This document shows, piece after piece, positions 1 through 6,137 of a DNA stretch of 11,129 bases. The stretch is taken from the NCBI GenBank assembly GCA_030044455.1, contig JASHVU010000743.1:1-11129 (forward strand), in the 5' to 3' direction. The notes beneath the pieces were generated by a model, which saw only the letters and a list, made by a program, of their open reading frames with translations, ran no database searches and was not told where the DNA came from. This DNA is from Acidobacteriaceae bacterium (GTDB taxonomy: Bacteria > Acidobacteriota > Terriglobia > Terriglobales > Acidobacteriaceae). The translations under genes were made by a program, and so were the position numbers. Position 1 is the stretch's first letter; every line of letters begins with the position of its first letter.

Positions 1-320
1 AGACGCTTGCTTACCGGCTGCACGGCCACCCGCACCTTCATGTCGGAAGGAACGCTAACCCCACTGTCCTTGGGTGGATCGATGATCACGTAAAAGCTGC
101 CTGTGCCAACGTCAGGATTGCTCCAGACTTCAACATTGAACGGGCCAACCTTGCGGTTCTGCATGATCGGGTAGGGAGGGCCAATATGCGCCTGTGCGGG
201 CGCGCAAAAGCAAAGCGCAAAGAACGCTAACGCAATTGACCGGCGTGCTGCAACCGCAGGTGGAGCGCCGGTCCATAACGATAAGCGGATTCTTTCATGG
301 CTTGAATAAAAACGCATCAT
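1..320 (-). CDS. Secreted protein of unknown function, last visible gene of the FixG/FixH-like cluster (partial, runs off left edge)
   Basis: An open frame of 106 codons begins at the ATG at 320 (a second ATG follows directly at 317) and is still open at base 3, so the C-terminus lies outside the window. The start is 2 bp past the stop of the polyferredoxin gene, so the two are probably translationally coupled. Residues 28-44 form a hydrophobic export segment with a good signal-peptidase I site (APAQA before HIGPP, cleavage after residue 44). The mature protein would then start with histidine. The visible mature part is Val/Pro-rich (VGPFNVEVWSNPDVGTGSF, then VIIDPP) and looks like the first strands of a beta sandwich, as in FixH/YtkA or CopC-type domains. 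From memory, similar proteins with a mature H-x-GPP start occur next to FixG/FixH homologues, but I cannot name a family. Periplasmic location is inferred; function is not known. Confidence 0.7.
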   Translation of the reverse strand, partial: MMRFYSSHERIRLSLWTGAPPAVAARRSIALAFFALCFCAPAQAHIGPPYPIMQNRKVGPFNVEVWSNPDVGTGSFYVIIDPPKDSGVSVPSDMKVRVAVQPVSKR

Positions 321-322
321 TG

Positions 323-1825
323 TTATCCGGCCCCCATGGTGGCGCGCATGTCCATGGGCTGAGTCATCAGCCATACGCAGCAGAAAAATAAGATCGCGCA
401 CATTACCCCCCACGGTACGAAAGCGCGCACCGGGTGTTTTTCTGAGTCCTCCTGGGCCAGACGCCACGCCACCAGTATTGAACCGGCCAGGCCGAGCAGC
501 AGGAATCCAAACTCGAGAGGTTCGACAACCGTTTTGGGAAGACCGACCAGCGTCCACTGCGGATCGCCCAAGATGGGCCAGCCGATCCGAGCGACTGCAT
601 TTTGCGTTACGGGAATGATGGTATAGAGGCCGGTGAAGAAGTGGTAGCCATAATGTGCGAGCCACATGGCGAAGCCTAGCGGCGAGAGGGCGTAGGCGTA
701 GCGGACGGCGATGGCGAGCCAGCCATTCTTCACCCCTGCCCACGCGTGCGTAATCCACGCGGCCAGGCCAAGCAACAGCGCGGGTTCCACTACGATCACC
801 GCGGCAAACAGGATGCCAAGCGCCGTAGCTTGGCTCTGAAATTGCAACGTGCGCTTGAGCCAGCTCTCCACGATATAGATGGGGCTGACCATGCCGAATG
901 CGTTCATCAGAGCGCCGAAGCAAAAGACGAGGGCCAGCGCCGCAATGTCATTACGGCGCGAAAAACGGCCGATGCCCGAGCGATTTGGATCGCTCATCAA
1001 CTCTTCGCCCGGAAGACGGCTCAAGATTCCGACGTTGTCGTGCGGGCAGGCGTGTACGCAGTCGAGGCAAAACGTACAGTCCATGTTGCCCACTTTGGCA
1101 GGCTGAAAGAGCGCCAGCTCGCAACCGCGCTGCAGGATGACGAGCGGCGATGAAAGCTCGCGGCGGCCGCGTATGCAGTCTTTTGTCCGGCAGCCGTCGC
1201 ACACTTCATGATCACGAACTGAAACCTCTAGCGGGGACGCCGTGGAGGCAATGAAATTGAACTGGCCGATGGGGCAGACGTATTTGCAAAATGTTGCATG
1301 CGCGAAGAGGCCGTCGACGATGAGCACGGCGGCGAAATAGCCCACGATGACCCACGCGGTGAGCCACGGTGAAGACCACAGGCCGAATAACTCGTAACAG
1401 AAGAGCACTGCAACGAAAAGTCCAATGGGGATCCATTTGTTGCGGAGGCGCCGCGGCCAGGTAAAGCGCGGGTGAATCCACTTGCGCATAAAGTTGCGCG
1501 CCAGCATAAAGGGACAGGAAAGGCAGAATAGATTGCCGGCGCATAGAATGGCCAGCACCAGCGCTCCGCGAAAGTGAACCCAGGTGAGTACCGTGGCGAG
1601 ATTCTTGGGCGAGAGCGTGGGACCGAGCAGCCCCTCGAAGATCATGACGATGCTGACTACGAAAAGCGGAACTTGCAGGAATGTGCGCGAGTGACGCCAG
1701 CGCAACAGGGGTCCAATCACCGGAACCGTGAGAAGATCGAATGGCTGCGCTTCAAGGAATTCCTCCTCCTCGATGAGATGCTCGAGCTCCGTGTCTGGGG
1801 AGTGAGCGGCGGGCGGGCCGGTCAA
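323..1825 (-). CDS. FixG/CcoG/NapH-like membrane-bound polyferredoxin (4Fe-4S protein)
   Basis: A 500-residue membrane protein that probably passes electrons between the membrane and a redox partner through iron-sulfur clusters. Hydrophobic segments lie at about residues 52-69, 86-103, 132-150, 155-174, 295-312, 334-358, 372-390, 436-455 and 470-487. Cys motifs are C101-x2-C104-P, C180-x3-C184-P, C209-x2-C212-x4-C217 and a classical 4Fe-4S signature C250-x2-C253-x2-C256-x3-C260-P. The CxxCP and CxxxCP motifs after transmembrane helices are the hallmark of NapH/FixG/RdxA-type proteins; proteobacterial CcoG helps copper delivery to cbb3 oxidase. The start is TTG at 1825, overlapping the upstream stop as TTGA, with a purine-rich ribosome site (GAAGGGGGTGG) 7 nt before it. 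The long C-terminal membrane region (295-487) differs from CcoG, which ends in a periplasmic Ig-like domain. That domain function may here be supplied by the separate FixH-like protein. The exact subfamily is uncertain. Confidence 0.85.
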   Translation of the reverse strand: MTGPPAAHSPDTELEHLIEEEEFLEAQPFDLLTVPVIGPLLRWRHSRTFLQVPLFVVSIVMIFEGLLGPTLSPKNLATVLTWVHFRGALVLAILCAGNLFCLSCPFMLARNFMRKWIHPRFTWPRRLRNKWIPIGLFVAVLFCYELFGLWSSPWLTAWVIVGYFAAVLIVDGLFAHATFCKYVCPIGQFNFIASTASPLEVSVRDHEVCDGCRTKDCIRGRRELSSPLVILQRGCELALFQPAKVGNMDCTFCLDCVHACPHDNVGILSRLPGEELMSDPNRSGIGRFSRRNDIAALALVFCFGALMNAFGMVSPIYIVESWLKRTLQFQSQATALGILFAAVIVVEPALLLGLAAWITHAWAGVKNGWLAIAVRYAYALSPLGFAMWLAHYGYHFFTGLYTIIPVTQNAVARIGWPILGDPQWTLVGLPKTVVEPLEFGFLLLGLAGSILVAWRLAQEDSEKHPVRAFVPWGVMCAILFFCCVWLMTQPMDMRATMGAG

Positions 1826-2253
1826 TTCGATTCCACCCCCTTCACATCCATTTGCCGTTCGACCTTGCGGCCATCACTCAAATTAATGTGGAACAGAATC
1901 ACCCAGTCACCACCCATTGAAAAGTTGAGCGGAGCACGATAGTCACCCGGCGCTATTTCGCGGGCGCCAGCAAAAACCGGCGCCATTCCTGGATGGCTCA
2001 TGTCGCCTTCCACCTGTACGCGTGCGCCTGCCACGGGCTGGTGTGACCGATTCGTGAGTCTAAACGTAATCGTCTCGGTTCCGGCGCGCACCGGTTGCGG
2101 CGCAATGGACTCTTCGATCGATATATCGCCCTGGTCATTCGCCGGTTTGCGGCAGCCGGGAGTAAAAAGCAAAGGCAAGGCAGCCAGCATCAGTAAAGTA
2201 CAAAAACGCTGAGAGGCCGCCCTCCGGCGACCTCTCGAATCAGCCCAATTCAT
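1822..2253 (-). CDS. FixH/YtkA-like exported protein
   Basis: Encodes 143 residues from the ATG at 2253. An arginine-rich N-terminus (RGRRRAASQR) and a hydrophobic stretch at 17-33 end in LLFTPGC, an imperfect lipobox with Cys34, so it is probably an outer-face lipoprotein or otherwise membrane-anchored. Residues 45-140 are a small beta-sandwich-type domain. Features include PQPVRAG, a threonine/valine strand, the conserved-looking DMSHPGMAPV (83-92), then GDYRAPLNFSMGGDWVI (103-119). This order, with the His/Met pair, is what I associate with the YtkA-like/FixH domain, some members of which bind copper. Its stop overlaps the TTG start of the polyferredoxin gene. An in-frame ATG at 2325 would add 24 residues and overlap the upstream gene. 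I prefer 2253 because it gives a normal signal-peptide length, although neither start has a convincing ribosome site. A role beside the polyferredoxin, as FixH beside FixG, is inferred. Confidence 0.75.
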   Translation of the reverse strand: MNWADSRGRRRAASQRFCTLLMLAALPLLFTPGCRKPANDQGDISIEESIAPQPVRAGTETITFRLTNRSHQPVAGARVQVEGDMSHPGMAPVFAGAREIAPGDYRAPLNFSMGGDWVILFHINLSDGRKVERQMDVKGVESN

Positions 2254-2290
2254 CCTGAGTGTCCCGAGATACAGTTTGCTGTCGTGTGAG

Positions 2291-2902
2291 TTATGCGTGG
2301 CAATCCGCTTCTTCGTTTGCGTCATCCTTGTACCACGAGCAACTGCAGGCGGCCGGCGTCTCGCCTTTTGGCGGAAACATGTGATAGTACATGCCGATCA
2401 CCATGGGGATGAACACAATCGCGTTATAGAAGAGGTGAAGCTGGACGCGCGGGATAAAGAACTGGATGATGCTGTAGGGCACCGGCTTACCCATCAGGTT
2501 GTGATGGGTAGTGGCCTGGATGATCAGCAGCAGGTGCTCGATGTGGTGCCAGAATTGAATCCAGAACGCGACCATCCACCAGGTGTGGCTGCGGCCGACG
2601 AATCCCTTACGCAGCACCCAGATGCCGATAAGCATTACCAGCGCGTAGCCGTAGTGAAGGGCTTCAGTCTTGATGAGCCACGGGTACCAAAGGCCAAGAA
2701 TGCCATTTGACTTGGAAATGGGCCAGCCCAGCACCCAAATCTGGTATGCCTGGGCAAGATGCTCGCCCCAGTGCGCAAGCACAATCGCCATGAAGACCCA
2801 CAGCGCCTTCTCATGCCACTGGGCGTTTAGTTTTTCGGAGAGCGTAGGACGCGAAGATGCAGGCAGAATGTGCCCCTGTACATTAGGAACGGATGCAGCC
2901 AT
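2291..2902 (-). CDS. His-rich multi-pass membrane protein of unknown function
   Basis: Encodes 203 residues, starting at ATG 2902, which has a strong ribosome site (AGGTGAGG, with GAGG ending 9 nt before the ATG). The in-frame GTG at 2917 lies inside that site and is rejected. Four likely membrane helices lie at about 32-55, 82-97, 108-129 and 155-173. Histidines cluster in or next to them: H44-x3-H48, H83, H106, H119-H120-x2-H123, H133-H134, H156 and H174. This density is typical of heme or metal ligands in membrane proteins. The soluble C-terminal tail carries C186-x-C188 and C201-H202. I do not recognise a named family. Its position as first gene of the set with the FixH-like and FixG-like proteins suggests a part in the same electron-transfer or metal-handling function, for example heme or copper binding. 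That is inference from histidine placement and context only. Confidence 0.75.
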   Translation of the reverse strand: MAASVPNVQGHILPASSRPTLSEKLNAQWHEKALWVFMAIVLAHWGEHLAQAYQIWVLGWPISKSNGILGLWYPWLIKTEALHYGYALVMLIGIWVLRKGFVGRSHTWWMVAFWIQFWHHIEHLLLIIQATTHHNLMGKPVPYSIIQFFIPRVQLHLFYNAIVFIPMVIGMYYHMFPPKGETPAACSCSWYKDDANEEADCHA

Positions 2903-2955
2903 TTTGATTGACCTCACCTGGGGAACGAGACCGGGGGTGTCTCTGAATCGATACC

Positions 2956-2982
2956 AAGTTTACTTGAGGATAAACATGATAT
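2956..2982 (-). promoter_or_regulatory. Candidate promoter/operator upstream of the His-rich membrane protein operon
   Basis: On the minus strand a TATCAT box (2982-2977, one mismatch to the -10 consensus) lies about 75 bp before the start codon, but no good -35 box is visible. Just downstream are two overlapping symmetric elements: CAAGT-TT-ACTTG (2956-2967) and GTTTA-N8-TAAAC (2959-2976). A dimeric repressor bound there could block the promoter. This is a by-eye call in a 172-bp gap. Confidence 0.3.
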
Positions 2983-3009
2983 GAGTCGGTTGAAAGTGCT
3001 AACCCCGTC

Positions 3010-3025
3010 TCCACCTTTCGGTGGA
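3010..3025. other. Short perfect hairpin (TCCACC-loop-GGTGGA) downstream of the AhpD-like gene
   Basis: A 6-bp stem with a 4-base loop. On the minus-strand RNA the loop is GAAA, a stable GNRA tetraloop. It sits about 50 nt after the stop codon of the second AhpD-like gene. No U-tract follows on either strand, so it is not a typical intrinsic terminator. It could stabilise an mRNA end or mark a processing site between the AhpD-like pair and the next operon. Confidence 0.35.
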
Positions 3026-3074
3026 AGCAGATCTGAAGGAGTTGGCTTTTTTCAGGTTCCCGGACGCCTTGATC

Positions 3075-3638
3075 TTATGCGTCCGCGCCAACCGGATGGC
3101 GGATCGAGGGCTGCGTGTAGCCCTCTTTTGCCAAGTGCTGCCCCATCTGTGCGTACATCTCGGGGTCGTCGGGTTGCCAGGTGCCGAGTCCATCAACATA
3201 GCGGTTGTACATGCTGAACGCCGCAGCAATGAGCACCGTGTCATGGATCTCCGTGTCTGTCGCGCCCTCACGCCGCGCGGCTTCGACGTCGCCGGCTGTC
3301 ACCAATTTGCCGTCCTGCTGAACTTTGCCCGCAATGACGAGGAGGGCTTTCAGTTTCTCGGAGATCGGCGCTGATGCAAAATCTGCTTTCACTCTTGCAA
3401 CCACTGAAGCGTCGCCCAGATGGCAGGCTGCGGCGGCGGAGTGGCTGGCGTAGCAAAAGTGGCAGTTGTTGCGCGAGGAGACATGAGATGCAATCAGTTC
3501 GCGTTCGCCGGGCGTGAGCGAATTGGGCAGGTGCAGAAGAACGTGGGCCAGTTCGCGCATGGGATTTGCAGTTTCAGGGCGGAATCGGAATCCGGCGCTG
3601 ATGCCGGGGAAGCCGGCGGGAAGATCGATGTGAGGCAT
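3075..3638 (-). CDS. AhpD-like/carboxymuconolactone decarboxylase family protein (CxxC type)
   Basis: Encodes 187 residues from ATG 3638, chosen because AGGAGA lies 6 nt upstream. A frame extending to 3878 is open, but its extra 80 residues are Arg-rich and only overlap the neighbouring gene. The all-helical CMD/AhpD domain spans about residues 20-155. The redox-active site is seen as GERELIASHVSSRNNCHFC, with C59-x2-C62, H66 and the upstream acid E46/E47. These are the residues that in AhpD relay protons and reduce peroxides or reduce partner thiols. Members of this branch are usually called uncharacterised peroxidase-related enzymes. The protein is close in sequence and identical in register to the next gene upstream, so they arose by tandem duplication. 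It is probably a cytoplasmic thiol peroxidase or reductase; the substrate is unknown. Confidence 0.85.
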   Translation of the reverse strand: MPHIDLPAGFPGISAGFRFRPETANPMRELAHVLLHLPNSLTPGERELIASHVSSRNNCHFCYASHSAAAACHLGDASVVARVKADFASAPISEKLKALLVIAGKVQQDGKLVTAGDVEAARREGATDTEIHDTVLIAAAFSMYNRYVDGLGTWQPDDPEMYAQMGQHLAKEGYTQPSIRHPVGADA

Positions 3639-3724
3639 GAGTGTCTCCTGACGACGGTGGACAGTGAAGCGGTGAAAGAGTGAAACACTGAATCGAACAT
3701 CGTATCGAGTAGCGGCGTCGGAGA

Positions 3725-4303
3725 TTATCGCGCTGCTGCGTTCGAGTGTCGCGACACGTACTCTTTGGAGACCGACACGTAGCCTTCGCGGGCTACGCGT
3801 TTGCCGCGTTCGCGATAGAAGGCGGGGTCTGCTGGTTGATTGGTAGCGAGGCCGTCCACGTAGCGGTTGTACATGCAAAAGGCGGCTGCGATCAGTACGG
3901 TGTCATGGATCTCCATGTCGGTTGCGCCCTCTCGCCGCGCCGCGTCGATGTCAGAAGGTGTTACCAGTTTGCCATTCTGCTGAACCTTGCCGGCGATGTT
4001 CAGCAGAGCCTTGAGCTTCGGGCTTATCTCAGCCTGCATAAAGTCGACTTTCACCTGGCGCACCAGGTCTTCATTGCCACCCAGGTGAGCAGCGGCAACG
4101 GCGCCGTGGATGTTGTGACAGAACTGCGTGCAATTGCGGCTCGAAACATACGTGGCAATCAATTCGCGTTCGCCGCGTGTAAGCGTGTTTGGATCTTGCA
4201 GCAGCACTTCCACGAGCGCGTTAAGGGGCCGCGCAGTCTCAGGCCTGAAAGCCATTGGGCCTCGAATTCCGGGAAGATCGGGGTCCAGCGGGATGTGTGG
4301 CAT
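3725..4303 (-). CDS. AhpD-like/carboxymuconolactone decarboxylase family protein (CxxxC variant)
   Basis: Encodes 192 residues from ATG 4303, with GAGAGGA about 7 nt before it. It aligns without gaps to its neighbour: both start MPHI, share FRPETA, GERELIA, GKVQQ(D/N)GKLVT, AARREGATD and IHDTVLIAAAF-MYNRYVDGL. In the active-site loop it reads SSRNCTQFC, so the first cysteine is at 58 instead of 59, giving C58-x3-C62 rather than CxxC, while C62 and H66 are kept. That spacing changes the geometry of the redox pair, and the two copies may have different partners or this one may have lost AhpD-type chemistry. The 86-bp gap to the second copy has no obvious terminator, so they are likely co-transcribed. 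There is no signal peptide; it is cytoplasmic. Family assignment is firm, function open. Confidence 0.85.
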   Translation of the reverse strand: MPHIPLDPDLPGIRGPMAFRPETARPLNALVEVLLQDPNTLTRGERELIATYVSSRNCTQFCHNIHGAVAAAHLGGNEDLVRQVKVDFMQAEISPKLKALLNIAGKVQQNGKLVTPSDIDAARREGATDMEIHDTVLIAAAFCMYNRYVDGLATNQPADPAFYRERGKRVAREGYVSVSKEYVSRHSNAAAR

Positions 4304-4323
4304 AGAGGTGTCCTCTCGTATTT

Positions 4324-4341
4324 AAAGGTAAGTCAACCTTT
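4324..4341 (-). promoter_or_regulatory. Inverted repeat in the leader of the AhpD-like pair
   Basis: AAAGGT-N6-ACCTTT is a perfect 6-6-6 inverted repeat about 20 bp upstream of the start codon at 4303, directly before the ribosome site. It could be an operator for a small dimeric repressor or a short RNA hairpin affecting translation. No direct evidence separates these options. Confidence 0.3.
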
Positions 4342-4397
4342 GTGGAGAGCGGAGAAGTTCAGCGCCATCTGATGCACTGGCAGAGTATGATAAGACC

Positions 4398-4411
4398 TCG
4401 CGTGCACACGA
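4398..4411. promoter_or_regulatory. Palindrome TCG-n-GTGCAC-n-CGA, candidate operator
   Basis: A 14-bp element with 12 symmetric bases centred on GTGCAC, about 100 bp upstream of the first AhpD-like gene. A possible minus-strand -10 (TATCAT) lies just downstream of it at about 4387-4392. An upstream activator or repressor site is possible, but the evidence is symmetry alone. Confidence 0.25.
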
Positions 4412-4598
4412 CGCATCAACCGATGGAATGAGGCAATTGCCGGTAGCCAACGTAAATCAATGTCGGGCCAGGCGAAGACGTCGCATGGCAACACTGTCAG
4501 TTTGCAGGAAGCAGAATCTCACTCAAAACTGAGGACACTTCGACCAACATGGCGAGCTGGAAGTGCTTGTGATCCAGCCAAGCTGCGGACGATTACCA

Positions 4599-4674
<76 letters not shown>

Positions 4675-4690
4675 AAGTTGTCAACATCTC

Positions 4691-4696
4691 ATTATA
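4691..4696 (-). promoter_or_regulatory. -10 box (TATAAT) of the tRNA promoter
   Basis: A perfect TATAAT on the minus strand lies 16 nt before the tRNA 5' end, so transcription would begin about 9-10 nt upstream of the mature tRNA. The surrounding 4681-4711 stretch is A/T-rich. No good -35 hexamer is visible at 16-18 bp. Confidence 0.6.
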
Positions 4697-5035
4697 TATC
4701 AATATGTTATGGGCGTGATTCGGCGTTCTTTTTGACAGCCCGATTTTGTCTGGTGCCGGTTCTGGTGCCGGTTGCTTTTAACAGTTTGGCATGGTGGCGT
4801 GTCGTCTGCCAGGGCCTCTGAAATGCATGGAGCGGACTTAAGCATACCTCAATCCTACTCATTACAAATGTGACGACGGGCTTTAAAGGAGCGATCTGAA
4901 ATTCAGCCGAAGTGGTCTCCTGCCGCTCGACAACAAACCGCGGATAGCTGGTTCGTCCTCGTGCCAAGGTCTAAATGCTATCCCAGAGTACAATTCCTCA
5001 TGCAACGGGGAAGGCTCCGAACTGGAAGGCCTTTT
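4697..5035. other. Gene-free stretch between tRNA and HEPN-like gene, possible decayed integrase tail
   Basis: About 340 bp with no convincing gene. A minus-strand frame ends at 4707 with a Lys/Arg/Thr-rich tail (ATGTRTGTRQNRAVKKN) encoded over a 12-bp tandem repeat. Tails of this kind occur at the ends of some tyrosine recombinases, but the rest of the frame shows no recombinase motifs. It is at best a remnant. The stretch also holds the leader of the plus-strand gene that starts at 5036. Confidence 0.3.
4749..4772. repeat. 12-bp perfect tandem repeat (TCTGGTGCCGGT x2)
   Basis: Two adjoining identical copies, 4749-4760 and 4761-4772, in non-coding DNA 75 bp upstream of the tRNA. They could be a short slippage duplication or the remains of a repetitive protein tail. 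Confidence 0.8.
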
Positions 5036-5974
5036 ATGTCCAAGTCCAGGAATAAGGAACCGAATGAGGTAGAGATTATCGCTTGGGCGATACAAAGAAT
5101 TGCCGGGGGTAATTATGCAGTTTCTGACGACGAGCGTGGCCGAGAGCTTTGGGTCACGGAATTTGAGACCACGCTCGAAGAGATGGAGAGATTGCTCACC
5201 CACGGGCCGAACGAAAGAGTGCGAGATGCACTAAGTCGGCTAAAGGCAGACTGCAATCCATCAAACATTCGGGCCTTTTTCAACTTGCTGGTGGGGGAAA
5301 AACTGGGAGCTCTAATGGCCGACCAGTTCGCGAACATTGATTTGTCAGTTGCCGGCTATGAGTTTGCCGTCGCCGCGGGATACCGGCAACTTCAGCGACT
5401 GACGGCCGATATTCAAAGGATATTGGCGAAGGAACGGGAAGGTGTGAGCGTTCCTTGGCTCGCAAACCTCGAGACGAATGCAGATCCGAAAGCAGTTTCA
5501 GTGGCGATAACCACGCATTATGCGCACGAGGTTTCGAACCTCTTTCCGAAGATGATTCGACGTGCTGAGCAACTGAGGATTGTCCCGACTCAGGAAAAAG
5601 CCCCTCCGATCGTCAAGGTTTATATCGAAGAAGCCTCCAAGTGCTACGTCTATGGACGGCTCATTGCTTGCATTATCGTGTGCAGGTCGGCGATCGAATT
5701 TGCCCTTCGGGATCGACTGCAATCACTGGGCCATCAGCAAGCGCTAAACGAAATGAGAAACCAGAGGAGCGATTCCCTCTTCAATCTGATTGAGCTTGCC
5801 CGCTTGAAGTTTCCGAAGAGCGCCATGCCGACTCTTGATGACGCAGACGAGATACGAAGGGCCGCACGGGACGCTGTGCATAGTGAGCAGCCAAAGCCGG
5901 AAGTGTGCAAGGATGTGTTTGCTAGAACGCGGGGCGTGCTCGGCGAACTCTATTCTCTTGAGGCTTCCCAATAG
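5036..5974 (+). CDS. Hypothetical protein with C-terminal DUF4145/HEPN-like helical domain
   Basis: Encodes 312 residues from ATG 5036, preferred because GGAAGG lies 6 nt upstream. An in-frame ATG at 4961 has no ribosome site. The N-terminal two thirds are helical and unrecognised, with charged segments and no export signal or membrane helix, so it is cytoplasmic. Residues about 193-308 fit the DUF4145 pattern: YIEEASKCYVYGRLIACI followed by an alpha-helical CRSAIEFALRDRL, a LFNLIELA helix and then IRRAARDAVHSE. In HEPN-fold proteins the R-x4-6-H motif can be an RNase active site; here R275-x6-H282 fits, with D279 in the usual polar position. DUF4145 proteins are frequent in accessory and defence-type loci. 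It is a lone plus-strand gene between a tRNA and a minus-strand block, which suggests insertion. An RNase or defence role is a hypothesis; no antitoxin partner is visible. Confidence 0.75.
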   Translation: MSKSRNKEPNEVEIIAWAIQRIAGGNYAVSDDERGRELWVTEFETTLEEMERLLTHGPNERVRDALSRLKADCNPSNIRAFFNLLVGEKLGALMADQFANIDLSVAGYEFAVAAGYRQLQRLTADIQRILAKEREGVSVPWLANLETNADPKAVSVAITTHYAHEVSNLFPKMIRRAEQLRIVPTQEKAPPIVKVYIEEASKCYVYGRLIACIIVCRSAIEFALRDRLQSLGHQQALNEMRNQRSDSLFNLIELARLKFPKSAMPTLDDADEIRRAARDAVHSEQPKPEVCKDVFARTRGVLGELYSLEASQ

Positions 5975-6117
5975 GTGGAGTGCTCTGCAAATTCTGTACC
6001 AGTAGGAATGAGACGACCTGGTTCGAAAGGAGCATGGGGTGGGAAAAGCGCGGAAGCGCAGTCCCGAGCCGATATCGAAGATGCTGCGGCAGATTGAAGT
6101 GGCGCATGCAAATGGGA

Positions 6118-6137
6118 AATGACGCGACTGCGTCATT
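6118..6137 (-). terminator. Candidate terminator hairpin overlapping the stop codon of the kelch gene
   Basis: AATGACGC-GACT-GCGTCATT is a perfect 8-bp stem with a 4-nt loop that includes the TGA stop codon (6135-6133) of the minus-strand gene. The minus-strand RNA continues TCCCAUUUGC, a poor U-tract, so termination would be weak. The 158-bp gap to the plus-strand gene is otherwise empty. Confidence 0.35.

Noticed and set aside
746..1153. Plus-strand frames opposite the polyferredoxin gene
   Set aside because: Antisense shadow in GC-rich coding DNA; composition rich in Arg/Gln with no recognisable motif.
2254..2325. Longer start for the FixH-like protein
   Set aside because: It would overlap the preceding gene and give an overlong region before the hydrophobic signal; not excluded, but less likely.
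3010..3025. Hairpin as intrinsic terminator
   Set aside because: No U-tract follows on either strand; kept only as a hairpin.
3639..3878. N-terminal extension of the second AhpD-like gene to ATG 3878
   Set aside because: The extra 80 residues are Arg-rich, overlap the neighbouring gene out of frame, and the internal ATG 3638 has a good ribosome site and matches the paralogue's MPHI start.
4961..5035. Longer start of the HEPN-like gene at 4961
   Set aside because: No ribosome site there, whereas GGAAGG precedes ATG 5036.
4883..5203. Minus-strand frame as part of an integrase
   Set aside because: Mostly antisense to the plus-strand gene and without the R...HxxR...Y residues of tyrosine recombinases.
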